From assembly GCA_033439265.1 (NCBI GenBank), contig JAVTVX010000018.1:8292501-8356500 (forward strand): a stretch of DNA of 64,000 nucleotides, read 5' to 3'. Source of the DNA: Dillenia suffruticosa (taxonomy: Eukaryota > Streptophyta > Magnoliopsida > Dilleniales > Dilleniaceae). Every line of letters begins with the position of its first letter. Position 1 is the first letter of the stretch. A model generated the notes under the pieces. It was not told the DNA's origin, searched no databases, and saw only the letters and a list, made by a program, of their open reading frames with translations. Shown here in pieces: positions 35,776-45,599 of the stretch. Made by a program: the position numbers and the translations under genes.

Positions 35776-36143
35776 TCATTCATATAATTTTGTAAATGAA
35801 ATCTAATAAATTTATCATAAACGAACATAAGGTGTAAACTCAAAAGATCACTAAGTTCTCAATCATCATCCATCATCCAAATGTTTGATTATCATAAATT
35901 TGATTTCAAAGTAGCAAAATTCTTTCAATCTTAGGTGAGAATTACTTAAATTCTACCAACCTAAAAACTCCCACTAAAATCATGTGAATTTAGAAGATAT
36001 CTCTTCACATGCTTGCATAAATATACAAAGATTGCATATTGTTGATATATATATATATATATATATAATTACATCATATGTTCATGACATTGTTCTCATT
36101 ACAGTAGATAACTATGCACAAAGAAAAATATATATATATATAA

Positions 36144-36497
36144 TCAAATTTCTTTTTTCTTATCTTTCTTATCTTCCATATACATACGAGTGACCATATT
36201 GACCATCCCAACTGAAAGTCTATCTCTCGGAGTGAATCTCCTAACAGCTTGGGGTGTAGAGCCATTGATCTTTAGAGACAACGCCCTTTTCATTTTAATT
36301 TCTATCTCCTTAGCTCTCCACATCTTAAGCAATTTTAGTCTGAAATCCTTGAGGTAAAGACACTTATTATCCTCTAATATTTTGTCAGCCATTCCAACCA
36401 AATGATCAGAGAGGGAGTTTCTTATAATTTTAATCTCGACTTCGTCGCCTCCAAACCAGTGACCCAAACGCCGAATTTCATAACGTTTTCGACTCAT
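36144..36497 (-). CDS. Unrecognised 117-codon ORF in the copia-N leader
   Basis: An uninterrupted frame starts MSRKRYEIRRLGHWF and ends KKDKKKEI, rich in K, R, E and L (predicted basic and helical). It lies between PBS and gag, on the same strand as gag, in a leader that is unusually long (~1.8 kb). It matches no gag, pol or env motif I know. The bases TTTGTAG just upstream of ATG look like a splice acceptor. It could be a captured host exon, a leader-encoded accessory protein, or chance. No function is proposed. Confidence 0.35.
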   Translation of the reverse strand: MSRKRYEIRRLGHWFGGDEVEIKIIRNSLSDHLVGMADKILEDNKCLYLKDFRLKLLKMWRAKEIEIKMKRALSLKINGSTPQAVRRFTPRDRLSVGMVNMVTRMYMEDKKDKKKEI

Positions 36498-37598
36498 AAC
36501 CTACAAATGTTGCGGCAAAGTATGCGTTGCTTTCATCTTATAATGCAACATCATATATAACTTTGCAAACGTTCCGGGGTCCTCTCATCTCTGCATCTCC
36601 CCCGGAGAGGTGCAAAGGTACGTCTGATTCTCATCATATCCCTAAAATTGGATAAATATTAGATTGGACATGAAGCCAACCAAAAAATTTTAAAACACCA
36701 TCCACAATTTATACTTAAATCAACGAGTACAAATCAAATATGTGTTATAAAAAATTAATTCAGGTAGGCATAAACTAGAAAATATTTTTTTAAACATGTG
36801 AGAAATTTTCAGAATTTTGTCTCACTTGTTAATTGATTTTTCTGCAACTTTCAAATAAAATTTACTAATTTAAACTTAATGAATACTTTCAGTCAAAAAA
36901 ATAATTTAAAAATACATAAAAAATAATCAAAAAAATAATAAAAATAAATAAAAAAAGGGGCCTGAGAGGGTGCCTCAGGCGCCTTCACGTGCCACTTGGT
37001 GGCGGCGGCGCGTGGGTGACCCGCCCACGCGCCCAGGCGGCGCGTGAAGCCCACGCGCCACCTTCCCGGCGAAATCCAGCTACCGGATTTTGCTTACCCC
37101 CCATTTTTGGGGTCTCTGAATCTAATGGTACTGTCAGTTTTCTGATCTGAGATCTGGATCATGACGTTTGGGCTTCACAACCCACAGCCCGAGGGTGGGC
37201 TTGTGCTGACGTCACTTCGTCTTCTTCATGCATTTTTTCTGCATTTTAACCCTGATTTCCCTAAACCATATCTCATTCATTTCTGAACCATTTTGCATGT
37301 TCTTTATATGGTTGGAAAAGATTTTTGATGGAGAATTTAACCATACAAGTATTAAATCATGAAACCTATCATACAAATAGATATTAGCATTTTTATTTTC
37401 GACTAGGGTTTCATTTTTCTCCAAAAATACATAACGGCCATGCATGAAACTTTGTAAATCAATTCCTAACATCATGGGTACTCTTCCTTTCAAATTTCAA
37501 AGCATTTCGTGGTCTATAATCAAAGTTACCATTTTCAATTTTTTAAAGAAAAATGAAACTCGAAAATACATCAAAAAATAGGAAACACCCTAAATCAT
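36498..37598 (-). other. Copia-N 5' leader with GC-rich block
   Basis: AT-rich leader with an abrupt GC-rich segment at about 36,957-37,080 (CGTGGGTGACCCGCCCACGC and related inverted words), which may fold into a stable structure. No coding domain. Confidence 0.5.
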
Positions 37599-37610
37599 GC
37601 TCTGATACCA
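37599..37610 (-). promoter_or_regulatory. Copia-N primer-binding site
   Basis: The minus strand reads TGGTATCAGAGC, a perfect plant copia initiator tRNA-Met PBS, one base from the 5' LTR end. Confidence 0.95.
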
Positions 37611-37611
37611 A

Positions 37612-37987
37612 TGAAAGCATTCTCTTATGCATTTACAGCGAAATAAATGTTTAATGTCCTAAGATCTAGGGTCAGATCACTAACCTTTTTGATGTACGGG
37701 TCCGAAGAATGTCACCAATGGATCAATCTCCTTTTTCATTCACAATCCAAGAGTCTTTTTCATGCAATGGAATTATGGTGTAGATCTATCTTCTTCCTCA
37801 CAATTTTCTTATTCTCTTTCAACCTTCAAGAGCACCATGGATGGGATGGATGGTTATTAGGGAGTTGGAGTTGGTTTTTCTCTTAAAAAACCACTCCCTC
37901 TCTGCCCTCCTTTTGAAAATTCAAAGGGGAAATGGGTTTGGGTCAAACCCACATGGGCGACCCGACCCGGTACCCCCATAACTTACA
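37612..37987 (-). repeat. Copia-N 5' LTR
   Basis: Same ends and length as the other LTR. The PBS begins one base inside, at 37,610 reading down. Confidence 0.95.
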
Positions 37988-37992
37988 CAGAC
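37988..37992. repeat. TSD CAGAC of copia-N, right
   Basis: CAGAC directly after the LTR end ACTTACA. Confidence 0.9.
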
Positions 37993-38339
37993 ATATTACA
38001 AGAGAAAGAAAAAGATTGTAACTTCCGGTTAGTATATATTTTCATATCTTCTGAAATGAAATATTGATAGCAAAAATGTTGACTTGGAGGACCCAAAAAA
38101 TTCCAGCGTCCATAGCATCCAATTCCGACTCTAGGATCCACCGCAATGTGTGGTATCATTCTAGTAATGAAATTAATATAATTAGAAGGTATATTATAAA
38201 AACATGTATATTTAAATATTACCTTTGGGGATAGACTCAGGAGGTGGTGATGATGATGATGGGTGGTTTCGATGTACACTCTCAACATCCTAACAATATA
38301 AATACAAATAATGTAGATTATTATTCAGAAGTAAAAGTA
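37993..38339. other. CACTA-1 sequence right of the nested copia
   Basis: Continues the subterminal region (ACATATTACAAGAGAAAG) and then a GGTGGTGATGATGATGATG segment near 38,240 that is homologous to CACTA-2 at about 54,525 (GGTGGTGGTGATAATGATT). It corresponds to the 3' side of the Transposase_24-like gene. Confidence 0.6.
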
Positions 38340-38697
38340 AGATTATGGTAAGAAGTAAAGAAATGATTCAAATCCTATTAGTTGATTCAAATCGTTCATT
38401 TCAACCAGCAAACGTTTTTCTTTTTCTAAATCCCAGACATCTTGATAGCACGGGTTGGGGCTCTACATTTTCTTTTGAGAACTGGCGCAAATTAAAAATA
38501 AAAATAGATAACAAAGTAATTACATAGAAATATATTATTAAAAAGAAATGATCTATTTTTAAATATAAACATAAACAAAACCAATCTAGAATATCATCTT
38601 CGAATAATTGAGATTCTTCAGAGCCAAATTGTTCTTCATATGGTTTTGATTCTTTGTGTTCAGCTACAATGGTCATTTTTCGTTTATTTCATCCCAT
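38340..38697 (-). pseudogene. Transposase_24-like (Ptta/En/Spm) gene remnant of CACTA-1
   Basis: ATG at 38,697 reads MG-stop-NKRKMTIVAEH; CACTA-2 has MGRTKQRMSIIVDH at the same place, so codon 3 changed from CGA-type to TGA. Exon 1 ends near 38,575 (SEESQLFEDD). After a probable intron the minus strand gives RAPT, then DLEKEKRLLVEMNDLNQLIG (38,455-38,375), matching DLEKGKCMIVERNELNQPIG in CACTA-2. This is the N-terminus of the plant Transposase_24 / TNPA-like protein, thought to bind subterminal repeats. Only the first two exons remain recognisable. A TATA-like box and an E2F-type site lie upstream. Confidence 0.75.
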
Positions 38698-38807
38698 ATT
38701 TTTCGTTGAAAATTTTTTGTTGAAAATATTCGAGAGATGTGAGGGAGAAGAGTTTTTGAAGGAAATGAGAAGTTTCGAATGTTTGTGGAGGAATGAAGGG
38801 TTTGTAG

Positions 38808-38815
38808 TATATATA
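38808..38815 (-). promoter_or_regulatory. TATA-like box upstream of the Transposase_24-like gene
   Basis: TATATATA about 111 bases upstream of the start codon at 38,697, reading on the minus strand. The same stretch is kept in the duplicated copy near 41,990-42,000. Confidence 0.45.
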
Positions 38816-38862
38816 TTTGGTTTAGCACCAAATAAATTTTAGTTTATAGTATATATAATTTG

Positions 38863-38874
38863 TTTGGCGCCAAA
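38863..38874. promoter_or_regulatory. Perfect E2F-type palindrome TTTGGCGCCAAA
   Basis: Matches the E2F/DP palindromic consensus TTTSGCGCSAAA exactly. It lies ~50 bases upstream of the TATA-like box and ~166 upstream of the start codon of the CACTA gene remnant. A repeated copy is at 42,047-42,058, and a half-site TTTGGCGC is at 40,801-40,808. Binding is inferred from sequence alone. Confidence 0.5.
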
Positions 38875-39007
38875 TAAAATTTTCAAATCCCACTATTTGC
38901 CCCGTTTATCAAATTTTAGTTTTTGAATTTTTTGTTATTTCCCTCTCTTTTTATAGTTTGAGTAATTAATAGAAAACTTTGATTTTGACGTATTACAATA
39001 TAATTCC

Positions 39008-39560
39008 ATGAATGAAGTAGCAGTAAGTATTACTACCATGTTACTAGCTCCGTGAATAAAATATTAGTAAGTATTACTACCATGTTACTAAATCCATGAA
39101 TGAAGTAGTAGTAAGTATTACTACCATGTTACTAGATTTGCGAATGAAATATTAGTATGTATTACTACCATACTACTATAGTAGTGAATAAAGTAGTAAT
39201 AAGTATTACTACCATGTTACTAGGTCTGTAAATGAAGTATTAGTAAGTATTACTACCATATTACTAGATCCGTCAATGAAATAGTAGTAAGTATTACTAC
39301 CATGTTACTAGATTTGTGAATGAAATATTAGTATGTATTACTACCATACTACTAGAGTAGTGAATAAAGTAGTAGTAAGTATTACTACCATGTTACTAGG
39401 TCTGTAAATGAAGTATTAGTAAGTATTACTACCATGATACTAGATCCGTCAATGAAATAGTAGTAAGCCATGAATGAAGTATTAGTAAATATTACTACCA
39501 TGTTACAATATCCGTGAATGAAATAATAGTAAGTATTACTATCATGTTACTAGATCAGAA
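39008..39560 (+). repeat. ~44-bp minisatellite (GTAAGTATTACTACCATG)
   Basis: About twelve units of GAATGAARTAGTAGTAAGT, then ATTACTACCATGTTACTAGAT. The embedded AGTAAGTATTACT is close to the subterminal core. A shorter array of the same unit is at 42,190-42,520. Confidence 0.9.
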
Positions 39561-39569
39561 AAGCAGTCC

Positions 39570-39920
39570 AAGCAAGCACGCCCGCAAATGCCTGCACGGT
39601 ACAACCGGCGGCTGAACCGCCCAGGCAAGCGTGCGTGCAAATGCCTGAGCGGCTCAACCGGCAGCTAAGCCACCCAAGCAAGCGTGCACGCAAATGCCTA
39701 CGCAGCACAACCGGTGGCTAAGCCGCTGAGGCAAGAGCGCGCACAAATGCCTACGCGTGACACGACCGGCGACTGGGCCACCCAGGCAAGAGCGTGCACA
39801 AATGCCTGCGCAGCATGAGTCGCCCAAGCAAGAGCACGCGCAAATGCCTATGCGCGGCACAACCGGCGGCTGAGTCGCCCAGGCAAACGCCCGCAAATAC
39901 CCTCGCGACACAACCTGTGG
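39570..39920 (+). repeat. GC-rich ~53-bp minisatellite
   Basis: About seven units of CCARGCAAGCGTGCACGCAA, then ATGCCTACGCGGCACAACCG and GCGGCTGAGCCGC. It is strikingly GC-rich beside AT-rich DNA. One isolated unit is at 42,527-42,588. The minus-strand ORF here is a by-product of the repeat. Confidence 0.88.
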
Positions 39921-41110
39921 CGTACCTTATTTTAAAATAATAATTTTATTATTTTAAATAACAAAACATTTATATTATTAATATAATCATATGAAAATTT
40001 TAAATTATATTACTAAATTTGTTATATGAAATTATGAAATTATGTTATTAAGTTTGTTATATACAATCATTAAATCTATTAAATTTATAATTTATATTAT
40101 ATAGTCTCATAATGCATTTTATTATATTTTTTATGAATATATAATTTTAAATAAAATCATATATTACAAAAAGTCATATATTTTTTATGTTATAATTACT
40201 ACATTAGTTACATAATTTTATATGATTATATTATTTTAAATAATAACATTTCATACTTAATTTATAATTTAAATTTCTTTATAATTAAGGAATGTGAGTT
40301 CGGATCATATGCTTTGATGGATTGCATATGATGAATATGATGAGTATGAGTATGAGTTATTTAAATTAATAATATTAATTAGATATGTTAATGTCTAATT
40401 TATATTTAGATTTTATAATTAAGAAATATGATAATTATATTTAATATTATTTATTTTGAAAGGTAAGGAATTGAAATGAAAATATGATAACAAACTTTAC
40501 AATAATAGTCTATAATATTATCGAAATTATTTAAATTAGCAATAATTTAATTGAAAATAATAATAAAAAAACTAAAATAATTAAATGAAATATGATAAAA
40601 TTAATAATTAAATGAAAAATGAAGAAAATTAAGGAAGCTACCATAAAAATATTATGAGTATATATACTAGGCTACTAAGTTCCACCTCTCTTCCCCCTCT
40701 TTGGCACCAAATCTCCACTCTTCCTCCTCTTTGGCACTAACCTCAACCCTCCTCCTCTTTGGTGCTATTTCTTCACGTTAACAAAATTGGCACTAAAAAT
40801 TTTGGCGCCAGTATTTTCTTTGATTTAGATTTAGGGCACTATTAATCAAATTGGCAACTAAAAAAACTTTCCTAGGTAACTCCGATATTGATGGTAATTT
40901 TGCTAAACAAAGTTAACTTAGTAAATAATAAAAAAAGTATTAATAAAATATAGAGTAGTAAGGCAAAGCTAAAGATTTGAGGAGAGAGAGATAGAAAATG
41001 AATATAGGTTATCCCGTAATTTAGTATAGTAACTTCATTCGCATCGTTAATAGTTGTTATCATAATAAGTTCATGTAATTTGCTAAACATGCATATGTTA
41101 ACTCTGCTAA
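39921..41110. other. CACTA-1 AT-rich interior with GGCACC repeats
   Basis: AT-rich without coding domains. At 40,680-40,815 a ~30-bp unit (CCTCCTCTTTGGCAC) is repeated three times and ends with TTTGGCGCCAG. GGCACCAAA and GGTGCTA here look like CpG-decayed forms of GGCGCC. Confidence 0.6.
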
Positions 41111-41114
41111 ATTC

Positions 41115-41400
41115 ATTCTTATCATGTAAGTTTGTGGTAAGTGTTATCATGCGTGATAAGCTCGCAAATTATTTTGTGGTAAGTGTTATCATACATGGTA
41201 AGTATTATCATGGTAAGTATTATCTTACAACAGGTAAGTGTTATCATGCATGATAAGCTCGCAAATTATTTTGTGATAAGTGTTATCTTGTATAGTAGGT
41301 ATTATCATGGTAAGTGTTATCATACAACACATAAGTGTTATCATGCTTGATAAGTGTTATCATGATAAGTGTTATCATACAACTATTACATGTTATCATT
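41115..41400 (+). repeat. AAGTGTTATCAT array
   Basis: A dozen copies of GTAAGTRTTATCAT, partly arranged in a longer unit (GATAAGCTCGCAAATTATTTTG occurs twice, at about 41,155 and 41,250). Confidence 0.85.
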
Positions 41401-41945
41401 TTTTATTCCCATTACAGTTTTAATTTTTTTCTAATTATTTGTTTTAGTCATAAATTTAACGCAATATTTTCAAAATCCGTCAATTTTTTCTTTTGCGCTT
41501 TTTTTCCCACCTCAATTTTTTTATATATTTTTAATCAATACTGCTACAATATTTTCGGTTGCAAAAATCACTTACTACATTTTATTTCATTTCAAATAAT
41601 TTTTACTACTTATTACCTTACTATTACTACATTTACTATATAGCGCATGTCTGTATGGTCCTTACCATGAACTCTATGTTATGTTAATTATGTCCATTTG
41701 ATTAATCACATGACAATTCAATATAAAGTTATTAATATTATTAATTTAAATAGTATAAAATCATTAATATTATCAATTTATATGAAATTAGCAATTTATA
41801 TAATATGGTGTTATAGTTTTGAAAATTTATTAAGCAATTATCAGATAATATAGTGTTATAATTTGAAATTAGTAATTATTTGATATTAGTAATAGAACAT
41901 GATTATTGAAATTAGTAAATAGTATTATCTAGTAATATTAATATT
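41401..41945. other. AT-rich interior; partial third copy of the 43.0/44.1-kb repeat
   Basis: 41,868-41,945 repeats TAATTATTTGATATTAGTAA, TAGAACATGATTATTG and TAGTAATATTAATATTGA, found also at 43,001 and 44,117. Otherwise nothing recognisable. Confidence 0.6.
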
Positions 41946-42046
41946 GAAATGAGAAGTTTCGAATGTTTGTGGAGGGAGAAAGAGTTTGTAGTATATATAT
42001 TTAGTTTAATGCCAAATAAATTTTGGTTTATAATATATATAATTTG

Positions 42047-42058
42047 TTTGGCGCCAAA
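42047..42058. promoter_or_regulatory. Second copy of TTTGGCGCCAAA
   Basis: Identical 12-mer in the duplicated promoter block that begins at 41,946. Confidence 0.5.
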
Positions 42059-42189
42059 TAAATTTTTCAAAACCCGTCATATTGCCCCATTTATCAAATT
42101 TTAGTTTTTGAATTTTTTGTTGTTTATCTCTCTTTTTATAGTTTGAGTAATTAACAGAAAACTTTGATTTTGACGTATTATTATATAAT

Positions 42190-42520
42190 TCCGTGAATGA
42201 AGTAGTAGTAAGTATTACTACCATGTTACTAGATCCATGAATGAAGTATTAGTAAGTATTACTACCCTGTTACTAGATCCGTGAATGAAATATTAGTAAG
42301 TATTACTACCATGCTACTAGATCCGTGAATAAAATAGTAGTAAGTATTACTACCATGTTACTAGATCCATGAATGAATATTAGTAAGTATTACTACCATA
42401 CTAATAGATCTGTGAATGAAATAGTACTAAGCCGTAAATGAAGTATTAGTAAGTATTATTACCATGTTACTATATCCATGAATGAAGTAATAGTAAATAT
42501 TACGACCATGTTACTAAATC
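42190..42520 (+). repeat. ~44-bp minisatellite, second array
   Basis: About seven units of the same repeat as 39,008-39,560, in segmental copy 2. Confidence 0.88.
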
Positions 42521-42960
42521 AGAAAAGTCACCCAAGCAAACGCCCCTACAAATGCCTACACGGCACAACCGGCGGCTGTGCCGCCCATGATAAATATGAT
42601 GAATATGATGAGTATGAGTATGAGTTATTTAAATTAATAATATTAATTAGATATGTTAATATCTAATTTATATTTTAGATTTTATAATTAAGGAATATGA
42701 TAATTATATTTAATATTATTTATTTTGCAATGTAAGGAATTGAAATCAAAATATGATAACAAACTTTACAATAAAAGTCCATAATATTATCGAAATTATT
42801 TAAATTAGCAATAATTTAATTGAAAATAATAATAATAAAAAACTAAAATAATTAAATGAAATATGATAAAATTAATAATTAAATGAAATATGAAGAAAAT
42901 TAAGAAAGCTACCATAAAAATATTATGAGTATATATACTAGTACCATTAAATCTATTATA

Positions 42961-43580
42961 TAAAATGTAATCCTACCTTAATAACAATATTTAAATTTAA
43001 TAATTATTTGATATTAGTAATAGAACATTATTATTGAAATTAGTAAGCAGTATTATTTAGTAATATTAATATTGATAAGTAATTAAGTTGAATGGAATAA
43101 TAATATTAAATTATTGTAATATAATGTTAATCAAATAAATTTGATAATCGTAATTATAATAAATTTATAAATTTATATTATGAAACAATATAATTTATAG
43201 TTATATTATATTGGCAAACAACATATTTATGTTTCGGGCATACCGCCAAATAACGTATTCAAAATTGAGAGTTTATATTGCAAGCGAAACCAGCACCAAA
43301 TGTTGAAAATCTTTCGCGGGCATTTTTTTCCCTCCTTTACAAATTTATTGTGAGACTTGAATTTTTAATGGGCTTTTTAAAATTTTTATTGTTTAATATA
43401 TGGTTATAGTTTAAAATGGAATAATTATAGTGAATAATTTTGGAGTAGTTATAGTGATTACCCTCTCCGATATTTATATGTTTCATATGTGTTATTTTAT
43501 TGTTAGATCTGTAGTTTTGAACATTACATATTTTCATTAACATTATTTTTCGCTTTATATAAATTTCATACAGTTTTCAA
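42961..43580 (+). repeat. ~620-bp duplication in CACTA-1, copy 1
   Basis: Blocks TAATTATTTGATATTAGTAA, ATAATGTTAATCAAATAAA, CAGCACCAAATGTTGAAAAT, TTATATGTTTCATATGTGTTA and AAATTTCATACAGTTTT recur in the same order at 44,079-44,730 (offset near 1,116). Confidence 0.85.
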
Positions 43581-45590
43581 AAATACTTGTTACCAATTGT
43601 TACCATTGTTACGATATTCTATTATACAAATTTTATACAATTATTGTCTTAACACTTGTTACATTGGACCAAAATCATTTGTTACCACTTATTATCATTT
43701 TACCACAATAAAAATCATTGTTACCAAAATTAAAATAATTGTTACTATTTGTTACCATTTGTACGAAGAGGAATTAGTAATTTTTACCGCTTGTTACCAT
43801 TGTTACAATGTCTATTATACAAATTGTATATAATTATTGTCCTACCTATTGTTATATTGGATCAAGATTATTTGTTACTACTTATTATCATCGTTAGCAC
43901 AATAAAAATCATTGTTATGAGAATTAAAGTAATTGTTACCATTTGTACGAAGAAAAAGTAGTAATTTTTACCACTTGTTACCATACGACCCACTTGTTAG
44001 ATATGTTAATGTATATTTTATATTTTAAAATTTATAATTAAGCAATATGATAATTAGATAGTCGTTATTTGATAATTAAAATGTAACCCTACCTTAATAA
44101 TATTTTTTAAATTTAATAATTATTTGATATTAGTAATAGAACATGATTATTGAAATTAGGAAATAGTATTATTTAATAATATTATTATTGATAATTAATT
44201 AAGTTGTATAGTATAATAATATTAAATTATAGTAATATAATGTTAATCAAATAAAATTGATAATCATAATTATAATAAATTTATAAATTTATGTTATGAA
44301 ACAATATAATTTATAGTTATATTATATTGACCAAACAATATATTTATGTTTCAACTCAATCGAGCGCTAATAGTTGTATTATACCGCCAAACAACATATT
44401 CAAATATTGAGGGTTTATGTTTCCAGTGAAACCAGCGACAAATGTTGAAAATCTATCCGTGCCTTTTTTCCCTTCTTTACAAATTTATTGGGACGCTTTA
44501 ATTTTTTATGTGCTTTTTAAAACTTTTACAACCTTTTTTTTAATGTATAGTTATAGTTTAGAATGAAATAGTTATAATGAATATCTGTTGGAGTAGTTAT
44601 AGTGAATACCCTCTCTAATGTTTATATGTTTCATATGTGTTAGTTTATCATTAAGTCAATAATTTTTAAGAGTTGTTATTTTCATTAGTATTATTTTTCC
44701 GTTTATACAAATTTCATACAGTTTTTAAAAAAAAAAAATTATACAAATTTTATAGTATTATTGCGTTGCCAAAAATACAGTTGCACTTGTTATTTGATTT
44801 AAATCACCTGTGATCACTTCTTTTACCATATGTTTCTAATATTTCTATGTATTATTTTCCCATTAACTTTAGTTTAGTAATGTGAATTTTTACACTTGTT
44901 AGTAATGTGATTTTTATTACTTGTTACGTTTATTCATACAAACAGATAAATATGTAACATTATTTTTTATGTTTTTCAATGTTGGGTTAGGTTTTGTACA
45001 AATTTTATACAAGTTTTATAAAAGTTTTATACAATTATTACAATTATTGGCTTTACCAGGTGATGAAGCAATCATGAAATACACTTGTTACGTTATTACT
45101 ATTTATCATCATTTGTTATCACTTCTTACCATAACTTGTTAGCATTTGTTGTTGGAAATCATTTGTTACCACTTGTTAGCATACCATATTATACAAATTT
45201 TACGCAATTATTGCCTTACCAATTATTACTGGGTGTTGGAGCAATTCATCAATGCACTTATTACTTGTTACCATTTGTTATTTGTTAGTTATCATATGTT
45301 ATCATATGTTATCACTTGTTAGATAAAGAATATGAATGCACTTGTTAAAATTTGTTATTTATTATAGTATAATAAAAGTATTTTCGGAGAAATCCTCAAA
45401 AGTTTGTTATTTATTATAGTATAATAAAAGTCCATATGGAGCAATCAATCGTCAAATGTGCACTTATTACCTTGTTAATTAGTTATTTGTTATAAATCAC
45501 TTATTATCACTTATTACTAGATAAAGAATAATTGTTATTTGTTATAGATCACTTGTTATCATTTTTTATCACTTGTTATCATTTCTTATC
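43581..45590 (+). repeat. TTGTTACCA-rich region
   Basis: Many copies of CTTGTTACCA / TTTGTTACCA / TTGTTATCA in two blocks (about 43,585-43,995 and 44,890-45,590) around the second duplication copy. The same word is dense in CACTA-2 at 58,500-58,740. Confidence 0.8.
44079..44730 (+). repeat. ~650-bp duplication in CACTA-1, copy 2
   Basis: Second copy of 42,961-43,580, separated from it by a TTGTTACCA array; ordered matches throughout, with scattered indels. Confidence 0.85.
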
Positions 45591-45599
45591 AATTGTTAG

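Larger units (their letters stand above)
30236..37987 (-). mobile_element. Copia-N: near-complete copia element nested in CACTA-1
   Basis: Two 376-bp LTRs (30,236-30,611 and 37,612-37,987) flank a minus-strand interior of ~7 kb with PBS, gag, protease, integrase, RT, RNase H and polypurine tract. The 5-bp TSD CAGAC is present at 30,231-30,235 and 37,988-37,992. By eye the LTRs differ at about 15 positions (near 96% identity), mostly transitions. The insertion lies inside the CACTA subterminal array (the word TTACAGAC...), so it is younger than CACTA-1. Its YVDD and D-S-G motifs are intact, but several nonsense changes interrupt pol. Confidence 0.93.
38762..40668 (+). repeat. Segmental duplication in CACTA-1, copy 1
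   Basis: From GAAATGAGAAGTTTCGAATG (38,762) through the promoter-like block, the 44-bp array and a GC-rich array, to ...GAGTATATATACTAG (~40,668). The same series recurs at 41,946-42,942 with shorter arrays. Confidence 0.85.
41946..42942 (+). repeat. Segmental duplication in CACTA-1, copy 2
   Basis: Same order as copy 1. The offset is 3,184 at the start and 2,268 at the ATGAGTATGAGTATGAGTT block, the difference being array contraction (GC-rich array reduced from ~7 units to one). Confidence 0.85.

Noticed and set aside
39008-39560. Regularly spaced direct repeats, at first glance CRISPR-like
   Set aside because: The repeats are contiguous ~44-bp units without unique spacers, in a eukaryotic transposon; a minisatellite.
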